Source: Phlebiopsis flavidoalba (Eukaryota; Basidiomycota; Agaricomycetes; Polyporales; Phanerochaetaceae). From it: a stretch of 64,000 nucleotides of DNA. The stretch is taken from contig JAOCPU010000012.1 of assembly GCA_035772785.1 (NCBI GenBank), positions 607,340 through 671,339 of the forward strand, read 5' to 3'. The notes beneath the pieces were generated by a model. The model saw nothing but the letters and a program-made list of their open reading frames with translations, was not told the origin of the DNA and made no database searches. Both the position numbers and the translations under genes were made by a program. Positions within the stretch are counted from its first letter, which is position 1. Every line of letters begins with the position of its first letter. This document shows, piece after piece, positions 35,291 through 47,697 of the stretch.

Positions 35291-37489
35291 ATGTCTGCTG
35301 CTGCTCCTACCACACCTAGGAGACCGACAAATCAGGAGTCTGTAACACCGTTGCAGACCCACAAACAACTCGTACAGCGGCTACAACGAGCATCATACAA
35401 TCTTCCCCACATTACACGACCACTAGGAGGCACTCGTTGTATGGCACCGAGGATCGCATAATAATTGACCCTGGCTCTCGTGTGTGGAAAGTGGGCTTCA
35501 GCGGCGAAGGCAAGCCTCGTGGATGTATTCCTAGCTGTCTGGGGTGGAGAGTCCGGTTTGCCGTTATGGATACTCGACCCGGGCAATGACTCCCGGAGAC
35601 AAGGAAGAAGAAGAGAAGCTGCTGGATGCTAGGCTCTGCAGAAGTGTCTGCGATCCGTATTTCACGCTCAGTATGCCTGTCCCTCAACTCGAGCGTGACT
35701 CTCGTCTGATTCCCCTCCTGACAAGCTCCCTGTTGACGGACCCAAAGTCACGAAAAGTGATCGTTATCGAAGCAACCGCTACTTCCTATGCACATATCAA
35801 GGAGGCAATTGCTCGGATACTGTTCAATAACCTACAGGTGTGCGCGGGCTTCCAGCGATCGCATACTGTGTCTGAATCAATGTGTGAAAGATCCCGTCAA
35901 TTTCGTTCGTGTCTAGGCCACCTCCTTGCGTTGCTCGCTGCGGGGAGGGTGACCGGACTGGTCCTAGATTGTGGTCATCTCGAGTCAATTGCTCCTGCGC
36001 GGTGAGTAGGTGTGCATAACGAGGCGAGACTATCTTAATGTGAATGCAGATGATTATTCTTCTAGGCCACTATTCCCTCATCTCCGTGGCATCTCCCCTG
36101 GCCGGGTCGCCGCTTTTCCTCGCATTTACGTGCACTGTTACTGATGTTTTTGGCACTTAGGACAAATACACCCTAAAAAACAAAGCTACCCGGACTCGCT
36201 TGGATCACCCTACAGCAAATCCCCGCATTCTTCGCGTGTGCAACACGTGTACCGGATGAAGTTCTTACAGTAAATCGTCATCGAAGATCTCAAAACCGCG
36301 TTGTTGTTTGTCGGTGAAGCATTGGATTCGGATATCATGAAGTCGGCTTTTCACCATGGCCTTTGACGCAGCTGTGCCTTCCGAGGCAACACCGTCCGAT
36401 GCGGGACGATCTGAGTCAGATTTCACTCAGATTTCTGCGGGCTCTCAGGGCCAGAGTCAGGTCCAAAGTCAAAATCAGAGCGAGACTCAGAGCGAGGTAT
36501 CGGCCTCGCAACAAGGGGCACCGCCATCCTCGGATTTTTCTGTGGTTTCTCACTCCAACGTCCCGTCGAAATTAGACCGCCCCAAAAACCCGGCGAAAGT
36601 CATCTACAAGCATTGGCGAGTCTTTATCAACGACATTCAACCCGCCACAGACCTTTCGGTGCGAGTAGAAGTTCCACCTTCTCAACAGCGAGGATCCGGT
36701 CGGGGTACCATGGGTCATATTCCCGGATGGATACGAGAAAGAGCTGCCGAGGTCCTCTTTGAAGGAGGGGACGTCGACGAAAGTAGCGTAGGCGGAAGTG
36801 ATTCTAGATTCGCTCCTCAAGGTACGCACAGGTACCACAAGCGGGTCATCTCAGCATCTCAACGGACCCTTGTGCTGATCTGTTTCATATCCCTTCTTTT
36901 GGCTGAGTTATGATTGACTTTGCACCCTCCTCCACAGGTGCCGGTGGATCTACTCCGGAATGTCTCTCGCGTCCTCCATATTGGTAGTGGGTGGCAGCCC
37001 CTATGCTTCCGGGGTTCATTCACGCTTGCACGCGGAGCTTCTACGCATCCTCAACCGCCAAACGTCACCGTCTTCTGGACACAATCGGGTCGCCGCGGGA
37101 AGCCTCGACCCGCGCTCTACGATCGGTATGCCCGCGCTAACGGCCCCCCCTAGCAGCGCACATCGCGATCCTCAATAATCCAATGCCGCCACCGACCACC
37201 CTCGTCCATGAGGCGATCCAAAACGTGGGCAAGGCACCGGCTTTTACGCCCGCATGTTTGGCCTGGGTGGGTGGATCCCTTGCCGGGTGAGTCCTATCCC
37301 TTATCTCCCCTGCACCGAGCCTGCCCTGACGCGCGCGCCATGCGACTCCCAGGGCCCTCAAGGTCGGTAGGCGTGGAAGTCGCGCGGGAGCGTTGGGACG
37401 AAGTGGACACGCACATGGACGAGGATGTAGACCATGGAGTCCGCGTCCCCCGTGATCCCCGCGGGTGCCGCCGCACAGAGGCATTCTAG
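35291..37489 (+). CDS. ARP10: Actin-related protein Arp10 (dynactin pointed-end type)
   Basis: ATG 35291 (MSAAAPTTPRRPTNQ) opens an N-terminal extension; after a one-base shift near 35458 comes the actin-fold start IIDPGSRVWKVGFSGEGKPR. Then RDSRLIPLLTSSLLTDPKSR and KVIVIE (~35690-35770), IKEAIARILFNNLQV (~35800), RVTGLVLDCGHLESIA (~35948), an intron, LFPHLRGI, EDLKTALLFVGEALDSD (~36285), and a low-complexity Ser/Gln insert (SQGQSQVQSQNQ) at ~36440-36510. Next are VPVDLLRNVSRVLHIGSGW (~36938), LNNPMPPPTTLVHEAIQNVG (~37172) and ACLAWVGGSLAG (~37250). Arp10/Arp11 caps the Arp1 filament of dynactin and links it to cargo. The nucleotide site is degenerate relative to actin, as expected. Several indels disrupt the frame; the exact end (37489 or up to ~37,640) is uncertain. 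Confidence 0.82.
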
Positions 37490-38157
37490 CCCGACTGGAC
37501 GCGGCACCCCACTTCCCTGTGGGCGCACACCTCTGGCGAAGGCACCCTCAGCAGCCGTACCTCCATCTGCCCTGTGGGGCATTGCAGCCGATCCATTTGC
37601 TGTCGCAGTGTGAAAGTTGTTTTGTGGAGTGGATTTGTATTTCCGGCCCCAAGAGTCGAACGACTACAGAACGGCGAAGCTGGGCATCTAGGTATACTAC
37701 GTAGCATATACAAGCTAATTTTGAACACGAAAGCACATGGATCGAGGGTCCCGAAATGCCTGAGGCACTGAAAGCGAGCGAAGCAAGATAATCGACATCT
37801 GAATAAACAAATACAAGTCTCGAAGCCAAGATGTGAGCTGCCGGTCAGTAAAACAGAAGGTCCGAAGAAGGTCACACAAGCCGGCGCTGCAATATACAGC
37901 TCGTAGGTAAAACAACAGGAAAAGAATAGCAAGATGCGATACGAGGCTGGGCATGAGAGGTCGTGACGAAGATACAGAGACAGCGAAGATATCGTGAAAT
38001 AATGTGAAAGATAAAATGAACGTGGGCTGTTGGATAGCAATGGGAAAGTGAGTCTACGAGTTGTGGTGAGAAGGTCGAATTAGAACCGGTCGAAAAAAAC
38101 GTTGGATCGGTGAGCTTCCCAGAGCAGCCGGACGCGGTGGCTTGCTCCCAGTATGCA

Positions 38158-39214
38158 TCACCGGAGACCATGGAACTTCAATCGCGCCTGGCCCTCGAGC
38201 GTCGCACAATTGCAGAGGTAGAGTTTGAAGCGCGCAGGTATGCGCCCAGACTTGGCCATGGATGCCCTCTGACGCGGGTCTGCTGGGGAAGGGTTGAAAC
38301 CGATAGTGAGGCCTAGGTGCGTCGTGAGTCGGATGCCTTCCTGGGACGCAAACTTGTCCCCGCAGCTTTTCGCGCACGCGACGGCAAGCGTCATGCTTGA
38401 ATGTTCGCCCGGATGAGGACGAAGGACTCCTGGCGCACACGCGCCTTAATCGTGAAGTGCTCACTAGTCGCGTTGGTAGGCGTGACCGTGTCAGAGTTGT
38501 GAGACGCTTGGGAAGTACGCGAGGAGTCGGTGGTGCGGGCCCAGGGAAGATGGAACTGCCCGGGCGGGCGGTGTTGGAAGGGTTTGCGGGGAAATGCTGC
38601 TGGCGTGGAAATTTCAGAGACAAATCTGGAGAAAACACGCATCGCTCTGCTGAGTGTGTGGTGGCGCGCCGCAGTGTGCCGAGGTGCATTCGTATGCCAG
38701 GTTGAGGCCTGCTAAGTCGGGGAGCGCAAGCCGCGGATCTACAGAGTATGTAATGACATGAGCAAATTGCTGTCTCCAGAGTCTATTTCGAAGAAAGGAC
38801 TTAAACTTACCATAGAAGTACGAATCTATGAAGTCCTCATCTGGCAACGCAAACTCGTCGCCTTCGTACCATTTGCCTTCCGCTTGGTGGTAGTGCTCGC
38901 GGATTTTCTTCTGCGCATGTAGGTCATGCTGCGGGGGGGGGGGGCTGGACACTTCCGGCTCCCGTCAGATAATCCTCCGCATGATGCCTGGAGTGGCCGA
39001 GAATCGACAGAGACAGCCGGGAGGATGAAGGTGTAGGAGACGGCGCGTTGCACAAACGACTGAGTGAGGAGATGTCGAAGGGGAGAAAATGAGTGCCTCT
39101 CGGAGGGGGACGATGGTCGTCGAATGTACAGACCTCGAGTCTTATGGGATGCGGTAAACCACCATCCCCTAGGTCTAGGTACGGACCCGCATCATCCACA
39201 CTCGAGTTCGACAT
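38158..39214 (-). CDS. Hypothetical protein, two or more exons
   Basis: A minus-strand candidate starting at ATG 39214 (MSNSSVDDAGPYLDLGDGG). A long N-terminal frame includes PHPIRLEVCTFDDH and, after a frame change at a G run (38929-38942), KKIREHYHQAEGKWYEGDEF and ALPDEDFIDSYFYG. A GT..AG intron of about 70 bases is followed by DPRLALPDLAGLNLAYECT, then EHFTIKARVRQESFVLIRAN and GDKFASQEGIRLTTHLGLT, ending at the stop at 38158. The blocks read like a conserved cytosolic protein but I cannot name it. It converges on ARP10 from the right. Confidence 0.5.
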
Positions 39215-41640
39215 GATCGTAGTTCATGGTCGCAACGGACATCCGCGGGTTATGCGTACGGCGCATCGCATTTAAGTCGAGTCGTACCCCGTTGGCAGCG
39301 TTGCCTCAAAAGGTCGTCCATTGTCGACACTCGTCACCGAGATTCAAACTCGGCGCAAGGAAACGGCTCCTGATGGCAGGAAGGAGCGAACGGCGCTGGT
39401 ACCATCGTCGACGGGGTCTGGGACGGTCGCGCGTAGAAGAGCGCGAGAGGAACGGACGCTGCGAATTGAGGATTCGTTCTGGCCCAGGCCCTCAGACTCG
39501 ATGTCGCTCGAGGCGCTGGCCAAACTCTTCCATGGCATCCTCCCACTCTCGGTTTGCACACCATCGCTGAATGTGTGAAATCAGTAGCTGCTCGAGACGG
39601 AGGTTCGACTGATCACACTCGCGGGTCGTTGAGAGGCGTGCGGAGAAGGACCAGGGCCATTTCGCACACCTGTGTGTTCAGGTTTGCTACTTCCGTGGGA
39701 TATGTTGCGTGCCGGTTGCTCCGCCACCATGGTGGGGGGAGGGTCGTGGTATGTCGCGAGCTGCGCCGGTGCGGACCGAGAAGTGGGAAGGCGGGATGGT
39801 GTGGGTAAGTCGGAAGTCGGATGTGTGTGGCCGAGGGCTAACGCCCTATGGTGGCGAACGCGCCCCATCTGCAAGCATGCTTTGTTACCTGTTCTTAAGC
39901 GAGGGACCTGGCCAGAACCGCAACAGTCTTGGCCTGTCCCGTTACAGGAAAATTTGGAACTAATCGAAGATTGCGGCGAGTAGGGAGGAGTAAAAGTTTA
40001 AGGGATCATCCAGAAGCAGGGGATGTGGAAGTAGGGACCAGAGCGCCATGCTCCGTTGACCGTGAAGCTGATGTGGGGATGTGGGGGTGGTAGCGTGAGC
40101 TGGCTAGATAAGGTGACCATTGAGCACGTTCGAATCGAATGTGGGTTATGGCGTGCTACCGACACTCGGGTTTGGTCGAACTTTTGAGAAAGTGGCAACA
40201 GATAAAGACCGTCCCGATGATGGACGAACTGACCGGGAAGAGAACGATTATCTGTCTTCCTGAGTTGATGCCCCTGACTGACCTTATATCTGGGGGAGGG
40301 GTGGTTGGAGGCCAACAGGGGGATGAGACGTTGAGGGTGTGCTAGGGCGGGTACATTCTGAGGAATGCGTTGTGCAAGGCACGAAAAAGCTGGAGGGGCG
40401 AAATTATTGGAGGCCGAGGGAAATACATGGAGAATTCGCTGCCTTGCCACTGACGACCGCATTTGTGAACGGTTCTTGCCGCTTGTCGCTGTCTGCCGAT
40501 AGCGACGACAGCCTATATTCTCTGCCGTTGGGCCTTGCGTCGAAGCCTCCAGTAGCCGAAAAGAAGTCGCGAATTATGTCTCGTGTCACGCAACTCCTTG
40601 AATGTCTGGCATCGGCAATGTCTGTCAGCCCACATGACGTTTTTCCCAACCCATCTGCCTTTGAACCTCCCCTATTTCCTCTGCTGCTCTGGTTAGTGTC
40701 CCTGTATGCCGGCCATGAACAAACATTGCGTCCCGCCTCTCTCGTCAGCTTAGGAAAATTAGTGTCGAGTGAATATCCTTTGTTCGGTTTGAATTTTGCG
40801 AATGGTATTAGCAGTCTGGGCCGTGGGATGCATTGGGAGTCTGAAGGATGCAGCCTGGTCGGACTGGATGTACATCCCGTCTTTTTTGACACCCTTGATT
40901 GGAGCCCTTCTGCACAGCGAACACTGCTTCAGCCGGGACTATAATCCTTTGTACTCACATCTCCAAGCACCATCCTGGAACCAGGAAGGCAAATCCTCCC
41001 AGCGTCTTCCAAAATCGTCGTAAAGGTGTAGTCCGACGTTGTGAAGGCAAGCAGAGTGGATCCGAAGCGGTCCGGTTTGATTTTGGGGGGTGGCGAGGAG
41101 GAGGACATGACGCTACGGAGCCAGGACACTCGTCGACATGATCGTGCGTCACCTCAGAGCAGAGCTCATTCGGAGTTGGTCGGGATGGATGCGCATGCAC
41201 CATAGCGAATATCCGTTCCGCTGAGGTGACCGGTACGTACACAGGCTGAGTCGCGTGCTCGTGTAAGGTGTAGTCATATTGGGACGCCACGTCTCTCACG
41301 ATCTTCCTTGATGTCACGGTTCCGGGTACTTACACCCCGTGCTCATAGGCAACCCGCTACCATTCACACAGCGGGCTGCTTTATTCGCGCAACCAACGTC
41401 ACGTTTATAGTTCTGCTACGTCTGGGTCAGCCCTATGTAAATGACAAGCATACCGAGGGGAAATGAGTATGACGTGATGCTGAGGGACGGATCCCATTGC
41501 GACCCATGCCGGTGACATTTCAGGCAATTCATGCACCAGCTCTCTCCCCGCTGAAACAGCGTATTTATTTACGTCCACGGCGATATGGACCTCTTCCGAT
41601 GATTGGGCGTGTAAGTTGTGAAGATGTATTCGGCTAAGAA
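39215..41640 (-). other. Probable further minus-strand coding sequence, structure unresolved
   Basis: Minus-strand readings at 39334-39874 (Ser/Pro-rich, e.g. SLASASSDIESEGLGQNESS), 39998-40462 and 40955-41317 (MTSRKIVRDVASQYDYTLHE, and in another frame YDDFGRRWEDLPSWFQDGAW) look protein-like, but frames change too often to define genes. The first may be the N-terminal part of the 38158-39214 gene. A plus-strand open frame at 40339-40944 competes with them. No family was recognised. Confidence 0.35.
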
Positions 41641-44600
41641 CCGTCGACAGAACGGTTAGACACCATGATCAGAGGCAGGTGACTTATAGTGGGTTTCCTC
41701 CCCCTTGTGGAATATCCCGCGTGTGGTTAGGTAAAGCCCCACAAAGAGACTCCGCAAGGCCCATCCCAGTATAGAGTCGCCGTTTGGACAGCACCGCGCT
41801 TGTCAGAAAGTGCACGTGGATAATTCACGGTCAGTCCTCAATGCGAAGGCGACGATGTGACGATAGAAAAAAACGTACATATGGGGTTACGGTGTTCCTA
41901 GCATGGTTTGAAAACTTCTAGCGACTGGCCTTGTCGCTATTCAGTCGTACAATGCCCGACACGCCCTTTGGCAGCAATGCGATGCTTCGGAGATTGTCGG
42001 CGGTACGTCTCCCAACTGGTGTTAAAGTTTAATCGGTGGTAAGAAGAGATAGGTCGGGCGCAGTAATGCGCCCCGAACCCCTTGCATGTCCTACTTCAAT
42101 AATTGGAGCGGTTCGACAAATACGTGAATAGGCCTCTTGTAGGTGGGACGGGGAGGTGAGTGGAGGGGGTGAATGTGGAGGGGCCCTTAAGGGGGGAAAG
42201 CCCAGATAGAAAGACTCCGCTGGGCCAAGCTATCTCGGTGATACTCTTGTGCGTGGTGTCTATTGAGGACGCTATTGTGAGTCCATTTTTTTACATAAAA
42301 TAAAGAATTAGCCGCGTAGACGCAGATCAAAGGTTGCCATTTTTTCGGGCAGGGGAAGTCCTGGTGCGTCCAACCACGCTCAAAAACCACCACAATTGCG
42401 GATTTCCTGGTGCGCACCCCACATAAACTCGCGCCAGTGTAAGGACAAAAGAAAATGATAGACCGATATGGTAAGATTGCCGTCGGGACTTATCTCAGAC
42501 GCTGTCTTCGATTGCATATGATCCGCCTCTCTCCTTCTCTAGTCAGACAGAACCCATCTATTGCTCACCAATCCTCTGAATAGGCTTCCTCCACTTGCCC
42601 CGTACAGGTGGCATACAGCCTGCACTTCTCCTACGTCTGAACTCGGTCGTGAACTCGTGGCCAACCACGACGTGCTACGAAACAGCGTACGGGACTATTG
42701 TAGCAGCACGGCAGGCAGTCTAGGAGAGGCGAGATTAGTTATTATGTCCGAGGTTGGAGACGCTTTGCTCCTTGGAGAACTGTTACAAAATTTCATACCT
42801 TTGGGAACGCTTCTAACATGTTCTACAGGCGTTATGAGGCACCTGGGTCCCAACTCGGCACTCCCATGTCCAGGACTACCGTTTTTGGAACATCCACGAC
42901 AGTCATATGCGCCACACGGTTATAACCTGCGCACTCGTGCGCATGTCTATGGGCGAAACGAGTATGACCATGACTGGGCTTAGACTCGCTCTTAAAAACC
43001 AATCATCTTCTACGGCCTCATTTCGCTCAGGGAGACATATAACGCCTCTGCGACGCCGGAAGGAAACCCTTCACACGCACACAGCGTCCGGGACTACTTC
43101 TTGTTATCGAGCGAAGCCATCACGCATAAAGCCGACTAACTCCAAAGCTGGCAACCCTTACCGAACTTCGTGTATCTACGTTCGACCCCGTCCGTGAATC
43201 ACGCCCGCCGGACACGTGACCCATCTTACCTCTTCCCCGAGGATGCGTGTGCATACTACGAGCACGTGGGGTAACGGCAAACGAATTCAATTCATCTAGT
43301 TCCGGGGCTCTCTTCGTCCGTTAGAGCGGCGTAACAAACTACTGTCGTCCAAAAACGTATCCGCCCATCTCACCGAGTGGCTCTCTTCCTTGAGCCTGAA
43401 GCTCTGTCATACCAGATGACGCCGATGCTGATAGAGATGACAATATGTAACGTACTGATCTCCGTCTGTGATCATTGATCTCAAGCGGATCCTCCTAGAC
43501 AGTGAAACACATAGACAATTACAAAAACTGTTTCATTTTGTCAGGGGCGCAACGCCTACGTGATTGCAAAACAAGGGGTACTGCCAAGGGAGCGGAACGA
43601 GCACGTGCTTTAGTGATGAGCTGCCTCGCTTCGGCGGTGCGTAGGGGCAGGTTGTCCTCACGCTGGGAAGCTGGCAAAACCCCCACACGACGGACACGAC
43701 GTGGAGACCAGGGCGAGGTGGACATCTCGCAATTTGTTGCAAATTGTCCCGAACGTGCACCGACCCTCATGGTTGTGTCTCGACTTTCGAGCTACGGCGA
43801 CAGGATGTTTGTCGGGAATATGGCGTCTACAATTTGTTTAGTCACACAACTAAGTTTTCCAGGGTGCGTGTCTCGTACTAACATACGTCTTAACACGGCA
43901 CATCTCGCACTCATACATTCCCTTCGTTAGGACAAGGCATGTCTCATTGTATTCCTGTGTGTTTGATATTTTCGGTCCGCCCTTAAGCTGGTCAGATAAC
44001 TCCCGTTAGATGTCTGTCGGGTTTCGCATCTGGGCGTGTCCATCTATCAAAGGATGAAGTATACAGCTATATCTCAAAGACCGCGGTCAGGCCCACCGTA
44101 CAACAGCCGCTACCGTGGAATGTTGAATCAATGGTGGTTTGGCTCCTATTGAAACGCAACATAGAACACGTTTCGGACTATCCTTATTTCCGTGAGATCT
44201 CTCTCGCAGGTGGAAGAGCAGTCCGCTGTGCTGAAATACTTCGCGACGCTCGCTCCATCATTTAATTTATGGGTGTAAGTGGCACGATATGAGTCCAAAC
44301 AACTTCCCAAGAGCCAAGACGATCGACTGCGGGCCAGTCATTATGCGTCTGCGGAAGCAAAAAATCAAGATACGTAGAGATACGTCTGTCTAGGCTTCGA
44401 CGCCACCAGGACGTTTCAACGTTTTGCCCAGACGAGGTGCGTCGTATCCCTGAATCGCAATGCAAATGCAAAGCTCACAGGACCGTCCCCCTCAGGCTGC
44501 TCCCCTAGGTTCAGAAGGGTTCAGACTGGTTCAGAGCTGTATGATGATGTGCCACCGTGCCTTAAATTTGACTTATGCAGGGGCAGACAGCCCAGATTTG

Positions 44601-47575
44601 AGCTGCCCGAATTCCCCTCCAGGCAACCCGCTGTCGTGTGCAGGCCTTGTGCTGCTCGTCAGAACGTCACCGTGTGGTAGCAGCGTGTCACGGCGGTTTG
44701 TATAGACAGCCACACGCGATTGGTTCCACAGAAGACGATCGAGGGGAGTCGCGACTTAGGACGATGGCCGACGTAGAGACCCTGGAGTGTATAACCGGAT
44801 TTTCGATCGAACTGTCCATCCAAATCCCAAAACGTATACATGCGGCTACGGAGTACTAGTCCTGGAGGGCCGCGTGAGAGTGTGTGTTCTTCTATTTTGC
44901 GAGGGCTAGCGGAGTGCTCCGATTAAGGATAGGTGCCAGTTGCTCTCCTAGTCTGTAGAGTCGTTCTATTCTGACCGGTTGGCTCACGATGATAAGGCGG
45001 ATTCCATTTTGCATCATGATCTCATAATCGGCACATGAGCTCGTGTGTTCGCTTGACAGTAAGGAAACCCCGAAACCTCTTTACTACCTCGCCGTAGCTG
45101 AGACCTTGGTATAACAGGTCATTCGGGATAGATCGCTTCGTGTCCTGTTTTCGGTCCCAGGCCATAATCGTGAAACGGGGTTCAACTAGGCGGTTATGCC
45201 CGAAGTCCTCGGAAACGTTGGCCCTTGCGACGTAAACGCCAGCGAAAGATTCTTATCTTAAATAGATCGCAAATTGGTGGAAGTCAGGTGCTTGGTATGG
45301 ACTGTGAACAGGCAACACTAGCACCGTAACAGCCTAGGCGAAGCTACCCCCCCCCCTAAAAAAAAAAAAATTCTTCACGCATACTAATTGCAGAGAATTG
45401 CATAATGAAACACTGAGCTTACAGGCGTGGGAAAATCTACAGGCCTCAGAGTAGCGCAATTGTTCCACGATTTCCACTTTGGGCACGAAAGCAATCGGCG
45501 CATTGGGGACGCTTACCCATGTGTAATCCTGCGGAATTTTTTCTCAATGCTGGGCTCTGGGGACCACTTACCACGACTATCGATCGCGAGATATGAGCCG
45601 GAAGTACAGCATCACACATGAGATGGGGGGTTTGGCGCCTCAGCTTGACTTTCATCGGAAGTGATTGACGATCGTATTGACACAGCTCCGCAAAAATGTC
45701 CCTTGTCGTCCGTGCCCCGCGGGAGTCCTAGTACACTACCAAGTGGAGGGCGCGAATGGCGACTTTTAAAATCGTCAGTCGTATGGCAGAAAGGTGTTTT
45801 GTTGGGGATTTTTTTTTCCTGTGGGATAGGAGGCAACTGGGAGCCGTTTAAGGCTGCTCCCGGACTGCTTAGCCCACCGATCCCCACCGGGATGACCGAT
45901 GTCGCAACCAACAAGCTGGAGGCTTCCTTGATCAAGACTACCTGGGTGCGCAACCTCTCAGGAGGAATACCGAAAGGTGTGTCGCTCACGAGAGAGCATC
46001 CTATGTTTGTGTTATCGCATCTGAAAGCTCCGTTAGGGTACCTGTGAACTCGTGCGCCGCCTCCGGCCCACCTCCTCCGCGTCTATTTCGACGCCAAGGT
46101 CAACAGGTCGAAAGAGCCAGTTCGAGTTCAAATATTGCGAATTATGGAGGACGTCTACGACGCAGCGTCCTGCCTACACGAATGTGGTCTCAACTTACAA
46201 CTTACGCGGCCCGGCGGCGTCTTCGAGCCCTCTTAAACCGCTAACGACCCGCCTCGATGGATTGAGTTTTCTCTTCGAGGAGCCCCTCGATATCAGGTCA
46301 AGGTGGTTCATGGCGAATCGTTCTCCTCGGAAGAAGCCATAGCCAGGGACGCAGAGTCGTCGGAGGACGATTTCATGGCCGCCCATCGGGCTGGAGGACA
46401 AAGCGGGCATAGATAGAGCCGCACGTCTTTCATGGCTTACTTCGTCTGCGAATCTGCTGGTAGGATGGGTAACCATCACAGCACTAGACGATACGCGAAA
46501 AACGCCGCGCATGAGAGAGCAATGAAAATGGCATCGTCGAATACGGCACTTCCCCCATTTACAGGAAGTGCGCAAGTTCTTGGCGAGGCTCTTACTGAGC
46601 GACACGACCCATCCTATGCTTCGCCAGAGCTACTAGAGCTGCAATTTGCCCTCGCAGGTGGGATGCTGCCCATGCTCTTTAGCGAATGGGTGCGTATCAA
46701 ATCATATTGTCCGTGGTGGCGCGCTCAAGTTCAATGTAGGCCGTAACTGTCGCTGGACAAGAGGGTGGATACATAAACAAGCGCGAATCGAAACCCTTCC
46801 CGCCAAAGCGTGGGAGAGAGAGACAAAACGATGAGGACTCTTCTGGGCGTGATGGAGGGTATCGTCAAGAAGGGTGCACGAGGCTAACGATGACAGGATC
46901 GTGGTCAGTGATTTATAAGCGGCGACCGGTCACGACTTACTAGTGTTGAATTATAGACTGGTAAGGTATTGGCCAAAATTATTCCACCGGATCTTCCTCC
47001 TCTACGGTGTCGGACCCTTGGCCAGCGCGCATCGAACATCTCCGGCGATTGTTATCCTGTTCTTCTTCCTTCACCGCCGCATCGCTCGTAAGCCTTCGGT
47101 TTACAAAAGAGTATAGCGAAATCCGTGCCTTGCTCAAGAGATACCCCCATCTCGTCGAAACCGACCCGAAAGAGAACACAGTTGGCTCATTCATAACATC
47201 ACCAATCGCTGGGAGTGCATCGAGCTCTATGGCTGCGCTTCTGAAACATGTCCCCGAGCGGACTGCGAACTCCTAGAAATTGAGAGCGCAGCGTAAGCGC
47301 GGGGTGCGCGATCCTGCAATTCGAAGATAGGTTGCGCAAGTGGGGTGGAGAGAGTTATAAGCTTGCAAGTGTGTATCCCAACGTGGTTTCTACGTATCCT
47401 TTCCGCTAATAATTCGACTCTCAGATGCAAGAAAGTATCATATTGGTTCCACGGATTGTCAGAGGGCTGACCGTTGCCTGACCACAAGCCCGTCTGCAAG
47501 AAGGAACAGGACATGGAGCACGACGTTTAGGGGTTGTCCAACGGTCATGCGCGGTTTTTTTGTACGATCGGTAGT
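41641..47575. other. Region without a confidently assigned gene
   Basis: Many short open frames on both strands. The most protein-like is plus-strand 47185-47400, reading NITNRWECIELYGCASETCP, then RADCELLEIESAA, ILQFEDRLRKWGGESYKLAS and VYPNVVSTYPFR across frame changes, with a possible upstream part from 46,400. No domain could be named. A 14-A/C low-complexity patch lies near 45,345-45,370. Confidence 0.4.
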
Positions 47576-47697
47576 TAACGAGAAAGTACGAGATCGATTC
47601 CGTAGTATAAACTATACATACACATGTTTTGTATCACCAAGGTCACATGTTCATACAATCCAGAAACTCCAAAGCTGAGAAAACGCTGATCGGGAGC

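Noticed and set aside
40339..40944. A 201-codon plus-strand open frame
   Set aside because: Competes with equally long minus-strand readings; no recognisable motif or intron evidence, so strand could not be decided.
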